A stretch of DNA of 64,000 nucleotides from Streptomyces sp. SKN60 (lineage in GTDB: Bacteria > Actinomycetota > Actinomycetes > Streptomycetales > Streptomycetaceae): positions 1-64,000 of the forward strand of contig NZ_JAHTMW010000013.1 in assembly GCF_026236535.1 (NCBI RefSeq), in the 5' to 3' direction. A program made the position numbers and the translations under genes. The notes under the pieces are model-generated. The model worked only from the letters and a program-made list of their open reading frames with translations. It did not search any database and was not told the DNA's origin. This document shows positions 6,480 to 17,386 of the stretch, piece after piece (the stretch's first letter is position 1; each line of letters begins with the position of its first letter).

Positions 6480-7928
6480 GTGAGCGCCAACCGCCCGGCC
6501 GCCGTCGTCGTCCTCGCAGCGGGTGAGGGCACCCGCATGAAGTCGAAGACCCCCAAGGTTCTGCACGAGATCGCCGGGCGTTCGCTCGTCGGGCATGTCG
6601 TGTCCGCCGCCCGTGAGCTGGAGCCGGAGGACCTGGTCGTGGTCGTCGGGCATGCGCGGGAGCTGGTGAAGGGGCACCTGGACGAGCAGTACGCGGGGAC
6701 GCGGACCGCCGTGCAGGAGGAGCAGAACGGGACCGGGCACGCGGTGCGGATGGCGCTGCAGGAGCTGGGGCGGACGCCCGAGGGGACCGTGGTCGTGGTG
6801 TGCGGCGACACGCCGCTGCTGTCGGGCGAGACACTGCGGGCGCTGGCCGGCACGCACGCCGCGGACGGCAACGCCGTGACCGTGCTGACCGCCGAGGTGC
6901 CGGACTCGACCGGCTACGGCCGGATCGTGCGCGACCCGGCGTCGGGCGCGGTGACCGAGATCGTGGAGCACAAGGACGCCTCGGACGAGCAGCGCGCGAT
7001 CAAGGAGATCAACTCCGGCGTGTTCGCGTTCGACGGCGCGCTGCTCGCGGACGCGCTCGGCAAGGTGCGGACGGACAACAGTCAGGGCGAGGAGTACCTG
7101 ACGGACGTGCTGTCGATCCTGCGCGAGGCGGGGCACCGGGTGGGTGCGTCGGTGGCGGCGGACCACCGGGAGATCCTGGGGATCAACAACCGGGTGCAGC
7201 TGGCCGAGGCCCGCGCCCTGCTGAACGCGCGCCTGCTGGAGCGGGCGATGCTCGCGGGTGTGACGGTCGTGGACCCGGCGTCGACGTTCGTGGACGTGAC
7301 AGTGACCTTCGAGGCGGACGCGACGGTCCTGCCGAACACCCTGCTCCTCGGCGCGACGCACATCGCGGAGGACGCGGTGGTGGGTCCGAACACGCGCCTG
7401 AAGGACACGACGGTGGCGCGCGGCGCCCGCGTGGACAACACGGTGGCGGACACGGCGGTCGTGGGCGAGGGCGCGTCGGTGGGCCCGTACGCGTATCTGC
7501 GTCCGGGGACGAATCTGGGCGCGAAGTCCAAGGCGGGTACGTACGTCGAGATGAAGGCGGCCGTCATCGGTGAGGGGACGAAGGTCCCCCATCTGTCGTA
7601 CGTGGGCGACGCGACCATCGGCGAGTACACCAACATCGGTGCGGCGAGTGTCTTCGTGAACTACGACGGCGAGACGAAGCACCACACGACGGTGGGCTCG
7701 CACTGCAAGACGGGTTCGGACAACATGTTTGTGGCTCCTGTCACCATCGGGGACGGTGCCTACACCGCTGCCGGGTCCGTCATCACCAAGGACGTGCCGC
7801 CCGGCGCCCTGGCCGTCGCCCGTGGCCAGCAGCGGAATATCGAGGGTTGGGTGGCTCGAAAGCGTCCTGGCAGCGCCGCCGCGCAGGCCGCGGTGAATGC
7901 CACTGAGAAGTCCGCAGGCGAAAGCTGA
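6480..7928 (+). CDS. glmU: Bifunctional N-acetylglucosamine-1-phosphate uridyltransferase / glucosamine-1-phosphate acetyltransferase
   Basis: 482 residues, the usual actinobacterial length. GTG at 6480 is chosen because SANRPAAVVVLAAGEGTRM is the normal N-terminus and GAAGGG precedes it. The N-terminal half is a nucleotidyltransferase with LAAGEGTRMKSKTPKVLHE, the UTP-binding Gly-rich loop and Lys. The C-terminal half is a left-handed beta-helix of hexapeptide repeats (GPYAYLRPGTNLG, VPHLSYVGDATIGEYTNIGA, then VNYDG) that binds acetyl-CoA. The enzyme acetylates glucosamine-1-P and then makes UDP-GlcNAc for peptidoglycan and teichoic acids in the cytosol. It is the first gene of the glmU-prs-rplY-pth block. 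Confidence 0.97.
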   Translation: MSANRPAAVVVLAAGEGTRMKSKTPKVLHEIAGRSLVGHVVSAARELEPEDLVVVVGHARELVKGHLDEQYAGTRTAVQEEQNGTGHAVRMALQELGRTPEGTVVVVCGDTPLLSGETLRALAGTHAADGNAVTVLTAEVPDSTGYGRIVRDPASGAVTEIVEHKDASDEQRAIKEINSGVFAFDGALLADALGKVRTDNSQGEEYLTDVLSILREAGHRVGASVAADHREILGINNRVQLAEARALLNARLLERAMLAGVTVVDPASTFVDVTVTFEADATVLPNTLLLGATHIAEDAVVGPNTRLKDTTVARGARVDNTVADTAVVGEGASVGPYAYLRPGTNLGAKSKAGTYVEMKAAVIGEGTKVPHLSYVGDATIGEYTNIGAASVFVNYDGETKHHTTVGSHCKTGSDNMFVAPVTIGDGAYTAAGSVITKDVPPGALAVARGQQRNIEGWVARKRPGSAAAQAAVNATEKSAGES

Positions 7929-8049
7929 CCGGAAACGAGTACGTCGAACTCGGCGTACCGTGATACGTGCACACAAATTCGGCTGGCTCGCACGCGCGCA
8001 CGGGAGCGCGGGGATCCGCGGCCAGAGAAACCGTCGAGGAGACAGTGCT

Positions 8050-9024
8050 GTGACCGGGATCAAGACGACCGGCGAGAAGAAGCTGATGCTCTTCTCCGGC
8101 CGCGCCCACCCCGAGCTGGCCGAGGAGGTCGCACACCAGCTGGGTGTCGGCATCGTTCCGACCAAGGCGTTCGACTTCGCCAACGGTGAGATCTACGTCC
8201 GCTTCCAGGAGTCGGCGCGTGGCGCGGACTGCTTCCTGATCCAGAGCCACACGGCTCCGATCAACAAGTGGATCATGGAGCAGCTGATCATGATCGATGC
8301 TCTGAAGCGGGCCTCGGCCCGGAGCATCACCGTGATCGTGCCGTCGTACGGCTACGCCCGTCAGGACAAGAAGCACCGTGGCCGTGAGCCGATCTCGGCC
8401 CGTCTGGTGGCCGATCTGCTGAAGACGGCGGGTGCGGACCGGATCCTGACCGTGGACCTGCACACGGACCAGATCCAGGGCTTCTTCGACGGTCCGGTGG
8501 ACCACCTGTCCGCCCTGCCGGTCCTCGCGGACTACGTGGGTGCGAAGGTCGACCGCGAGAAGCTGACGATCGTGTCCCCGGACGCCGGCCGCGTGCGTGT
8601 CGCCGACCGCTGGTGCGACCGTCTGGACGCGCCGCTGGCGATCGTCCACAAGCGCCGTGACAAGGACGTCGCGAACCAGGTGACCGTCCACGAGGTCGTC
8701 GGTGACGTGAAGGGCCGTGTGTGTGTCCTGGTGGACGACATGGTCGACACCGCGGGCACGATCTGCGCCGCCGCGGACGCGCTGTTCGCGCACGGTGCGG
8801 AGGACGTCATCGTGACGGCGACGCACGGCATTCTGTCCGGTCCGGCCGCGGACCGGCTGAAGAACTCCAAGGTGAGCGAGTTCGTGTTCACGGACACGCT
8901 GCCGGACCCGAGCTCGCTGGAGCTGGACAAGATCACGGTCCTGTCCATCGCGCCGACGATCGCCCGCGCGGTGCGCGAGGTGTTCGAGGACGGTTCGGTG
9001 ACGAGCCTGTTCGAGGAGCACTGA
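8050..9024 (+). CDS. prs: Ribose-phosphate diphosphokinase (PRPP synthetase)
   Basis: 324 residues. GTG at 8050 has GAGGAGA 8 nt upstream and gives the normal start (MTGIKTTGEKKLMLFSGRAHPELA). Type I PRPP synthetase features are seen: the ATP-binding FANGEIYVRFQES region, the flexible loop VPSYGYARQDKKHRGREPIS, the His-containing VDLHTDQIQGFFD, and the PRPP loop VLVDDMVDTAGT. The enzyme makes PRPP from ribose-5-P and ATP for nucleotides, His and Trp. It sits 121 bp downstream of glmU, the usual actinobacterial linkage. A strong hairpin follows the stop. Confidence 0.97.
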   Translation: MTGIKTTGEKKLMLFSGRAHPELAEEVAHQLGVGIVPTKAFDFANGEIYVRFQESARGADCFLIQSHTAPINKWIMEQLIMIDALKRASARSITVIVPSYGYARQDKKHRGREPISARLVADLLKTAGADRILTVDLHTDQIQGFFDGPVDHLSALPVLADYVGAKVDREKLTIVSPDAGRVRVADRWCDRLDAPLAIVHKRRDKDVANQVTVHEVVGDVKGRVCVLVDDMVDTAGTICAAADALFAHGAEDVIVTATHGILSGPAADRLKNSKVSEFVFTDTLPDPSSLELDKITVLSIAPTIARAVREVFEDGSVTSLFEEH

Positions 9025-9042
9025 GCCTCTCAGAGCGATGAT

Positions 9043-9076
9043 GAAGGGCCGTTTCCCCCTGGGGAGGCGGCCCTTC
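9043..9076 (+). terminator. Terminator after prs
   Basis: The 9-bp outer stem GAAGGGCCG/CGGCCCTTC encloses a second CCCC/GGGG pairing, 18 nt after the prs stop. Confidence 0.8.
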
Positions 9077-9286
9077 GCCGTTGATCCAGGGGGGCCACGG
9101 TGATCCATTTGGGCCCCGGAGTCGTCGCCGTTAGACTGTCGTGGTTGCTCGGCGAGGGAGGCCGGACGCGCGTACGGCGTACGCACGGTTCCGGCGGTCC
9201 GTTATCGACGCGCTCTTCGTAGCAGGCCCACGCCAGTCGGGCCGGGTGACAGTCGCATCCGTCACCGCACCACACGAGGAGTGCAC

Positions 9287-9886
9287 ATGTCCGAGGTGAA
9301 GCTCACCGCGTCCGTCCGCACCACGTTCGGCAAGGGCGCCGCCCGCCAGCTGCGTCGCGCCGCCCAGGTTCCCGCCGTTCTGTACGGCCACGGCTCGGAC
9401 CCGATCCACCTGGCGCTGCCGACCCACGAGACCGGCATGGCGCTCCGTACGCCGAACGTCCTGCTGTCCCTGGACATCGAGGGCAAGGGCTCCGAGCTGG
9501 CCATCCCGAAGGCCGTGCAGCGTGACCCGCTGAAGGGCTTCCTGGAGCACGTCGACCTGCTTCTCGTGAAGCGCGGCGAGAAGGTCACCGTCGAGGTTCC
9601 GGTCGTCGCCGAGGGCGAGCTGGCCGCCGGTGGCAACCTGCTCGAGCACGTTCTGAACACCCTCTCGGTCGAGGCCGAGGCCACCCACCTGCCGGTGTCC
9701 TTCACCGTCTCCGTGGAGGGCCTGGAGGCCGGTGCCTCCGTCCTGGCGCAGGACGTCGTCCTGCCGTCCGGCGTGACCCTGGTGACCGAGGGCGACGCCG
9801 TCGTCCTGCAGGTCCTGGCCGCGCAGGCCGAGGAGCCGGCCGCCGAGGGTGCCGAGGGCGAGGCCGCCGAGGGCGCCGAGGCCTGA
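9287..9886 (+). CDS. rplY: 50S ribosomal protein L25/general stress protein Ctc
   Basis: 199 residues. ATG at 9287 is preceded by GAGGAG; an in-frame GTG at 9281 overlaps that site and is less likely. The N-terminal domain (SEVKLTASVRTTFGKGAARQLRRAAQVPAVLYG) is the 5S-rRNA-binding L25 fold. Residues ~100-180 form the TL5/Ctc C-terminal beta domain (LEHVDLLLVKRGEKVTVEVPV). The tail is Glu/Ala-rich (EEPAAEGAEGEAAEGAEA), common in Streptomyces. It binds 5S rRNA in the large subunit. It has its own promoter region (262 bp after prs) and a strong terminator. Confidence 0.96.
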   Translation: MSEVKLTASVRTTFGKGAARQLRRAAQVPAVLYGHGSDPIHLALPTHETGMALRTPNVLLSLDIEGKGSELAIPKAVQRDPLKGFLEHVDLLLVKRGEKVTVEVPVVAEGELAAGGNLLEHVLNTLSVEAEATHLPVSFTVSVEGLEAGASVLAQDVVLPSGVTLVTEGDAVVLQVLAAQAEEPAAEGAEGEAAEGAEA

Positions 9887-9908
9887 GCCGTAGGCTCTGC
9901 CTGACGTG

Positions 9909-9940
9909 ACGGGGTGACGGGCCACGGCCCGTCACCCCGT
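9909..9940 (+). terminator. Terminator after rplY
   Basis: A perfect 14-bp stem from ACGGGGTGACGGGC to its complement with loop CACG, followed by TTTCT. Confidence 0.9.
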
Positions 9941-9948
9941 TTCTCTGT

Positions 9949-9993
9949 GCCGGTACGGATCTGGCCGGTACGGATCTGGCCGGCATGGATCTG
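9949..9993. repeat. Three 15-bp tandem repeats in the pth leader
   Basis: GCCGGTACGGATCTG occurs at 9949-9963 and 9964-9978, and a variant GCCGGCATGGATCTG at 9979-9993. The third copy creates an ATG (9985) that opens a 12-codon ORF ending at 10021-10023, overlapping the pth start. Confidence 0.85.
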
Positions 9994-10019
9994 TACGAAT
10001 ACGAGGAGACGAGACGCAG

Positions 10020-10616
10020 ATGACGGACGACGCGAACGCCCCCTGGCTGATCGTCGGCCTCGGCAATCCGGGCCCTGAGTACGCGGGCAACCGGCACAAC
10101 GTGGGCTTCATGGTGGCGGACCTGCTGGCCGACCGGATCGGCGGCAAGTTCAAGCGCGCGGGCAAGGCGCAGGCGCAGGTCGTGGAGGGGCGGATCGGCC
10201 CGCCCGGGCCGGCGGGCCGCCGGGTGGTGCTGGCGAAGCCGATGTCGTACATGAACCTGTCGGGCGGCCCGGTGACGTCGCTGCGCGACTTCTACAAGGT
10301 GCCGACGGCGCACATCGTGGCGATCCACGACGAGCTCGACATCGACTACGGGGTGCTGCGGCTGAAGATCGGCGGCGGCGACAACGGCCACAACGGGCTG
10401 AAGTCGATGACGAAGTCGATGGGCGCGGACTATCACCGGCTGCGGTTCGGCATCGGCCGGCCGCCGGGCCGGATGCAGGTCGCGGACTTCGTCCTGAAGG
10501 ACTTCTCGTCGACCGAGCGCAAGGAGCTGGACTACTTCGTGGACCGGGCGGCGGACGCGGTGGAGTGCCTGGTGACGGAGGGGTTGGAGCGGGCGCAGTC
10601 GGCGTACAACGCGTAG
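10020..10616 (+). CDS. pth: Peptidyl-tRNA hydrolase
   Basis: 198 residues, ATG at 10020 with GAGGAG 11 nt upstream. The family motifs are present: WLIVGLGNPGPEYAGNRHNVGFM (N and catalytic His), KPMSYMNLSGGPV, HDELDIDYGVLRLKIGGGDNGHNGLKS with the catalytic Asp, and GIGRPPGRMQVADFVL. It frees tRNA from prematurely released peptidyl-tRNA in the cytosol. It lies downstream of rplY but behind a strong terminator, so it probably has its own promoter. Its leader carries short tandem repeats and a tiny upstream ORF that overlaps the start. Confidence 0.97.
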   Translation: MTDDANAPWLIVGLGNPGPEYAGNRHNVGFMVADLLADRIGGKFKRAGKAQAQVVEGRIGPPGPAGRRVVLAKPMSYMNLSGGPVTSLRDFYKVPTAHIVAIHDELDIDYGVLRLKIGGGDNGHNGLKSMTKSMGADYHRLRFGIGRPPGRMQVADFVLKDFSSTERKELDYFVDRAADAVECLVTEGLERAQSAYNA

Positions 10617-10712
10617 GCGCCGGACCGGGGCGGAACCTTCGCGGGTGACGGCGCATCTTCCTGCCCGCGAGGGGCGGGGAGAGCCCCACCGGGGGAAAGG
10701 CGGGTCGGCCCG

Positions 10713-11237
10713 ATGGCGCGGAGGACGGTCGCGGTCGTGGTCCTTGGCATGGCGCTGCTGACGGGAGCGGTCGCCTGTGGCGGCGGCCGGGACGGCGCGG
10801 CGCACTGCGGGACGGCGGACCTGCGCTGGAAGGCGACGCGTACGTCCGGTGACGGTCAGGAGGAGCCGGCCGCCGTGCTCAGCGCGACGAACAAGGGCGG
10901 CGCCCCGTGCGCCCTGGACGGCTATCCGGAGCTCGACGCCCACGTCGGTAAGGCGCAGGGCACGACGGCGAAGCCGCAGCCGGGGAGGGAGACGCCGGAC
11001 CGTGTGGTCCTGGAGCCGGGCGAGACGGCCGATTTCGCGCTGTTCTACGATCCGAAGCCCGACTCGGACTACTGCTTCATGGACGGTGTCCTCGACCCGT
11101 CGTTGTACGTGTATCCGCCTCACCCGGCTCCGGACGACCACGGCACCCCGGCGGAGCTGACCGACGCGAAGGGCCGGCATGTGCCCGCCCAGATCTGCGG
11201 GGACGACGTCCGGATCGGCCCGGCCCGGCTGCGGTAG
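10713..11237 (+). CDS. Secreted lipoprotein, DUF4232-like
   Basis: 174 residues. The N-terminus MARRTVAVVVLGMALLTGAVAC is a lipoprotein signal peptide with lipobox LTGAVAC, so Cys is lipidated and the protein sits on the outer face of the membrane. The mature part has the DUF4232 pattern: an early Cys (HCGTADLRWKA), LSATNKGGAPCALDGYPELD, then VVLEPGETADFALFYDP and a Cys pair near the end (YCFMDG...QICGDDV). This is probably a small immunoglobulin-like beta domain held by disulfides. GGGGGAAAGG lies just upstream. Role unknown. Confidence 0.8.
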   Translation: MARRTVAVVVLGMALLTGAVACGGGRDGAAHCGTADLRWKATRTSGDGQEEPAAVLSATNKGGAPCALDGYPELDAHVGKAQGTTAKPQPGRETPDRVVLEPGETADFALFYDPKPDSDYCFMDGVLDPSLYVYPPHPAPDDHGTPAELTDAKGRHVPAQICGDDVRIGPARLR

Positions 11238-11264
11238 GCGCCTGGCGCGTTCGGGGTACGACTG

Positions 11265-11270
11265 TACGAT
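11265..11270 (+). promoter_or_regulatory. -10 element TACGAT, leaderless start of the membrane-protein gene
   Basis: TACGAT ends 8 nt before the ATG at 11279, and no Shine-Dalgarno is present in cgcgggtc. This is consistent with a leaderless mRNA. The -35 is weak. Confidence 0.4.
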
Positions 11271-11278
11271 CGCGGGTC

Positions 11279-11722
11279 ATGACGCATGCCCGTAACGCCG
11301 CCATGGCCCTCGTCGCCCTGCTTCTCGTCGTCGCCGGGGCGTGGACGTCCTGGCAGACGGCTCAGCACGTGCTGCTTTCGAAGGGCCGCGAGCATGGGGT
11401 GTTGACGGTGACGGGCTGCAACGAGGAGACGTGCAGCGGGCGTTATGTGCCGGATGACCGGGCCTCGTCGCGCCACACGGTGACGATCGCGCATTCGGTG
11501 GCGGCGGAGAAGGGCGAGACGCTGCCGGTGGTCGTCAAGCCGGGTACGGACGAGGCGGTCCGTACCGGCTGGGGCGGCGGTCTGCACGCGTGGCTGCCGC
11601 TGGGCGGTGCGCTGTTGCTGGCGGCGCCGTTGGTGGGCGGCGGGCTGCGGTTGGTGCGGACGGCGTGGTCGGTGGCGGGGGTGGGGGCGGTGTTGTTGCT
11701 GGGGGCGTTCTTCGCGCTCTAG
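11279..11722 (+). CDS. Small integral membrane protein, unknown
   Basis: 147 residues with three predicted membrane segments: residues ~8-25 (AAMALVALLLVVAGAW) and two close together at the C-terminus (LPLGGALLLAAPLVGGGL; SVAGVGAVLLLGAFFAL). Between them is an extracytoplasmic stretch of about 75 residues with two Cys (GCNEETCSGRY) that may form a disulfide. It resembles widespread actinobacterial DUF3592-like membrane proteins in layout, but no motif fixes a function. Probably leaderless. Confidence 0.65.
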   Translation: MTHARNAAMALVALLLVVAGAWTSWQTAQHVLLSKGREHGVLTVTGCNEETCSGRYVPDDRASSRHTVTIAHSVAAEKGETLPVVVKPGTDEAVRTGWGGGLHAWLPLGGALLLAAPLVGGGLRLVRTAWSVAGVGAVLLLGAFFAL

Positions 11723-11774
11723 TCGTTTTCGGACACTGTGGCCGGTTCCCGCCGAATCGTTATCGTCCCTTGGG

Positions 11775-11804
11775 TTAAACGTGACTTTGAGCGATGGATA
11801 GGCT
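11775..11804 (+). promoter_or_regulatory. Promoter of LAETG wall-protein gene
   Basis: TTAAAC (11775-11780), an 18-bp spacer and TAGGCT (11799-11804) form a plausible vegetative-type promoter about 50 bp before the ATG at 11855. Confidence 0.45.
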
Positions 11805-11854
11805 GCCCCCGCCACCTCCCACTCGGCATCCCTCATCCGACAAGTTGGACGACA

Positions 11855-12595
11855 ATGCGACGTTCTCTCATCTCCGCCGGCGCGCTCTTCGCGGCCGTTG
11901 CGGGTTCGCTCGTCACCGCGCCGGCGGCTTCGGCCACCGACGGCCCCATCACCCTTCCCCTGCACCAGGCGAAGGACCTTCCGCTGACCGCCACCGGTTG
12001 GACCGGTGACACGAAGAAGGTCTGCGGCGACATCCCGGCCGGCCAGGACGGCTGGCACTTCGTTCTGCCCGGCAGCGGCAAGGACGACAGCGCCGTGTTC
12101 ACCAAGCTGACGGTGACCTTCGAGCCGGGCGGCACCCAGGTCATCACGAACTTCGGTCCGCCGTCGGACAAGCACGCCTACGTGGGATCCGAGCCCGGCG
12201 CCAAGCTGGTCTCCGCCGAGGCCGAGGTCTCCGCCGAGGTCAAGCAGGGCTGGTTCAACCTGTCCCACACCTGCCCGGCATCGGTGAAGCCCACCCCGTC
12301 GGGCACCCCGTCCGGCACCCCCTCGGGCACGCCGTCCACGTCGGAGTCCCCGAGCTCCTCGACCTCCCCGTCGACCTCGACGTCCCCGAGCTCCACCGTC
12401 TCCCCGTCCGCCTCGGAGAGCGGCGCCGCCGGTGGTCAGCCGACCCCCGGCGCGTCCAACTCCGCGGGCGCCGAGGGTGACCTCGCCGAGACCGGTTCCA
12501 GCGCCCCCGTCGGCATCATCGCCGGTGTCGCCGTGGCCCTCGCGGCCGCCGGTGCCTTCCTGGTGACCCGCCGCCGCAAGGCCCAGCAGCACTGA
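11855..12595 (+). CDS. LAETG-anchored cell-wall protein
   Basis: 246 residues. The ATG at 11855 begins a Sec signal peptide (MRRSLISAGALFAAVAGSLVTAPAASA); longer starts would bury it. The mature domain (~27-145) has two Cys (KKVCGDI...SHTCPAS) and reads as a beta-sandwich. A Ser/Thr/Pro linker follows (GTPSGTPSGTPSTSESPSSSTS). Then comes the sorting signal LAETG, a hydrophobic span (IIAGVAVALAAAGAFLV) and the RRRK tail. LAETG is the class E sortase signal typical of Streptomyces, so the protein is probably linked to peptidoglycan. The Ser/Thr/Pro linker is a likely target for the Pmt mannosyltransferase encoded near 40.5 kb (inference). No sortase gene lies next to it. Confidence 0.85.
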   Translation: MRRSLISAGALFAAVAGSLVTAPAASATDGPITLPLHQAKDLPLTATGWTGDTKKVCGDIPAGQDGWHFVLPGSGKDDSAVFTKLTVTFEPGGTQVITNFGPPSDKHAYVGSEPGAKLVSAEAEVSAEVKQGWFNLSHTCPASVKPTPSGTPSGTPSGTPSTSESPSSSTSPSTSTSPSSTVSPSASESGAAGGQPTPGASNSAGAEGDLAETGSSAPVGIIAGVAVALAAAGAFLVTRRRKAQQH

Positions 12596-12617
12596 CGTCA
12601 CGCCTCGGCGCCGTCAT

Positions 12618-12656
12618 GACAGTGCCCCCGTGGAAGGACTCCACGGGGGCACTGTC
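12618..12656. terminator. Bidirectional terminator between LAETG gene and ppc
   Basis: A perfect 16-bp stem (12618-12633 with 12641-12656), loop AAGGACT, lies between the convergent stops at 12595 and 12675. Confidence 0.9.
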
Positions 12657-12674
12657 GTACGTATCGGGCCTGGA

Positions 12675-15404
<2,730 letters not shown>

Positions 15405-15567
15405 AGGTGCGGCTCCTTGCAGTGTTTGAGCACGTCTGGAGGGGTACTGGAGGCTTGCGGACCGCGCTGTCCGACGCACCCAGGATAGGTGTCCGTCGCC
15501 GCGGCACGGGCCACGCCCCGCCTTTGGCGCTCTTGCCGCGCGCCGCGGCGCTGCCATACTTACGTCG

Positions 15568-15587
15568 CCGTAGGTTACGGAACCGTA
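15568..15587. promoter_or_regulatory. Putative TetR operator upstream of the desaturase gene
   Basis: CCGTA-GGT-TACGG-AA-CCGTA: two overlapping perfect inverted repeats sharing the middle arm, 80 bp before the desaturase ATG. Position and symmetry suit autoregulation by the TetR protein encoded in the same operon. Confidence 0.55.
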
Positions 15588-15666
15588 GCCAGGGCTCCGT
15601 TTTCGTACCCGCCCGTGCGTTCCGCCCGGTTTCCTCGCCCTCACCCTCACCCCCCAGGGGACAGTC

Positions 15667-16647
15667 ATGACCACAAGCCCCGAGTTGACCTCGGAGTCCC
15701 GGGAAGTCACCGCTCAGGACCTGCCTTCCGCCACGCTCGGCGGGGACAACAAGCGTTCGATCGAGCAGATCACGCTGCTGCTGTTCATCACGGTGCCCTT
15801 CCTGGCGCTGGTCGCGGCGGTGCCGCTGGCCTGGGGGTGGGGGGTGAGCTGGCTGGATCTGGGGCTGATGACGGCGATGTACTTCATCGGCTGCCACGGG
15901 ATCACGATCGGTTTCCACCGCTATTTCACGCATGGTTCGTTCAAGGCGAAGCGGCCGCTGCGGATCGCGCTGGCGATCATGGGGTCGCTGGCGGTCGAGG
16001 GGCCGCTCGTGCGGTGGGTGGCGGATCACCGCAAGCACCACAAGTTCTCGGACGCGGAGGGCGACCCGCATTCGCCGTGGCGGTTCGGGGAGACGGTGCC
16101 GGCCCTGATGAAGGGGCTGTGGTGGGCGCACATCGGGTGGATGTTCGACGAGGAGCAGACCCCGCAGCACAAGTACGCACCGGATCTGATCAAGGACCCG
16201 GCGATCCGGACGATCTCGCGCCAGTTCGTGCTGTGGACGGTGGTGTCGCTGGCGATCCCGCCGCTGGTGGGCGGTCTGGTGACGATGTCGTGGTGGGGCG
16301 CGTTCACGGCGTTCTTCTGGGGCTCGCTGGTGCGGGTGGCGCTGCTGCACCACGTCACGTGGTCGATCAACTCGATCTGTCACGCGGTCGGCAAGCGTCC
16401 GTTCAAGTCGCGTGACCGCTCGGGCAACGTGTGGTGGCTGGCGGTGCTGTCGTGCGGCGAGTCCTGGCACAACCTGCACCACGCGGACCCGACGTCGGCG
16501 CGGCACGGGGTGCTGCGGGGGCAGGTGGACTCCAGCGCGCGGCTGATCCGCTGGTTCGAGCTGGCGGGCTGGGCGTCCGACGTGCGGTGGCCGGCGCAGG
16601 CGCGGATCGACGCCCGGCGCCAGGACGCGTCCGCCGACGCGGCATGA
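15667..16647 (+). CDS. Acyl-CoA/fatty-acid desaturase (delta-9 type)
   Basis: 326 residues, ATG with AGGGGAC upstream. The three His boxes of membrane di-iron desaturases are present: H84RYFTH89, H121RKHH125 and SWHNLHH near residue ~270. Two paired hydrophobic stretches (~35-80, ~195-235) give the usual four-pass membrane topology. It introduces a double bond into acyl chains at the cytoplasmic face, using O2 and an electron donor not encoded here. The stop overlaps the ATG of a TetR gene, so the regulator is made with the enzyme. The upstream region carries a likely operator. Confidence 0.92.
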   Translation: MTTSPELTSESREVTAQDLPSATLGGDNKRSIEQITLLLFITVPFLALVAAVPLAWGWGVSWLDLGLMTAMYFIGCHGITIGFHRYFTHGSFKAKRPLRIALAIMGSLAVEGPLVRWVADHRKHHKFSDAEGDPHSPWRFGETVPALMKGLWWAHIGWMFDEEQTPQHKYAPDLIKDPAIRTISRQFVLWTVVSLAIPPLVGGLVTMSWWGAFTAFFWGSLVRVALLHHVTWSINSICHAVGKRPFKSRDRSGNVWWLAVLSCGESWHNLHHADPTSARHGVLRGQVDSSARLIRWFELAGWASDVRWPAQARIDARRQDASADAA

Positions 16648-17333
16648 TGGAAGACGTGGCGATCGACGGCAGCACAGGCAGTGCGAGCAGCACGAGCGAG
16701 CAGAAGCCCCGGCGTGGCCGCCGGGTGAGGATGACGGGCGCCGAGCGCCGGGAGCAGCTCCTCGACATCGGTCGCACGCTGTTCGCGGAGAAGGGCTTCG
16801 AGGGCACGTCGGTGGAGGAGATCGCGGCGAAGGCCGGGGTGTCCAAGCCGGTGGTGTACGAGCACTTCGGCGGCAAGGAGGGCCTGTACGCGGTTGTGGT
16901 GGACCGGGAGATGCGGCAGCTGCTCGACATGGTGACGGGCGCGCTGACCGCGGGCCATCCGCGTGAGCTCCTGGAGCAGGCGGCCTTCGCGCTGCTCGAC
17001 TACATCGAGCGCTATACGGACGGTTTCCGGATCCTGGTCCGCGACTCCCCGGTCGCCCAGTCGACGGGCACCTTCGCGTCCCTCATCAGCGACATCGCCA
17101 CCCAGGTGGAGGACATCCTGGGCCTGGAGTTCAAGGCCCGCGGCTTCGACCCCAAGCTGGCCCCGCTCTACGCCCAGGCCCTGGTCGGCAGCGTGGCGCT
17201 GACCGGCCAGTGGTGGCTGGACGTCCGCAAGCCGAAGAAGGCCGAGGTCGCCGCCCATCTGGTCAATCTGGCCTGGCACGGTCTGGACGGCCTGGAGCAG
17301 AAGCCCCGGCTGATAGGGCACCGCAAGAGCTGA
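16644..17333 (+). CDS. TetR-family regulator coupled to the desaturase
   Basis: 229 residues from ATG 16644, overlapping the desaturase TGA by ATGA; ATG 16647 or GTG 16656 are alternatives. The HTH is at residues ~35-80: RREQLLDIGRTLFAEKGFEGTSVEEIAAKAGVSKPVVYEHFGGKEGLY, read in pieces. The C-terminal helical domain (~100-215) would bind an acyl ligand. Family knowledge: TetR repressors beside desaturase genes usually sense acyl-CoA chain type. The translational overlap and the CCGTA/TACGG palindrome before the operon suggest feedback control. A long N-terminal Ser/Thr-rich tail (~30 residues) precedes the HTH. Confidence 0.9.
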   Translation: MMEDVAIDGSTGSASSTSEQKPRRGRRVRMTGAERREQLLDIGRTLFAEKGFEGTSVEEIAAKAGVSKPVVYEHFGGKEGLYAVVVDREMRQLLDMVTGALTAGHPRELLEQAAFALLDYIERYTDGFRILVRDSPVAQSTGTFASLISDIATQVEDILGLEFKARGFDPKLAPLYAQALVGSVALTGQWWLDVRKPKKAEVAAHLVNLAWHGLDGLEQKPRLIGHRKS

Positions 17334-17349
17334 GGATCTTCGAAGGGGT

Positions 17350-17383
17350 GGGGGCGGGGCGCCGGCTGCGGCGCCCCGCCCCC
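17350..17383. terminator. Bidirectional terminator
   Basis: A perfect 14-bp G+C stem (17350-17363 with 17370-17383), loop GGCTGC, lies between the stops of the TetR gene and the VOC remnant. Confidence 0.85.
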
Positions 17384-17386
17384 GTC

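Noticed and set aside
5284..6480. Integrated element or prophage at tRNA-Gln
   Set aside because: No integrase, no direct repeat of the tRNA 3' end and no phage genes; only the single HTH protein gene is unusual.
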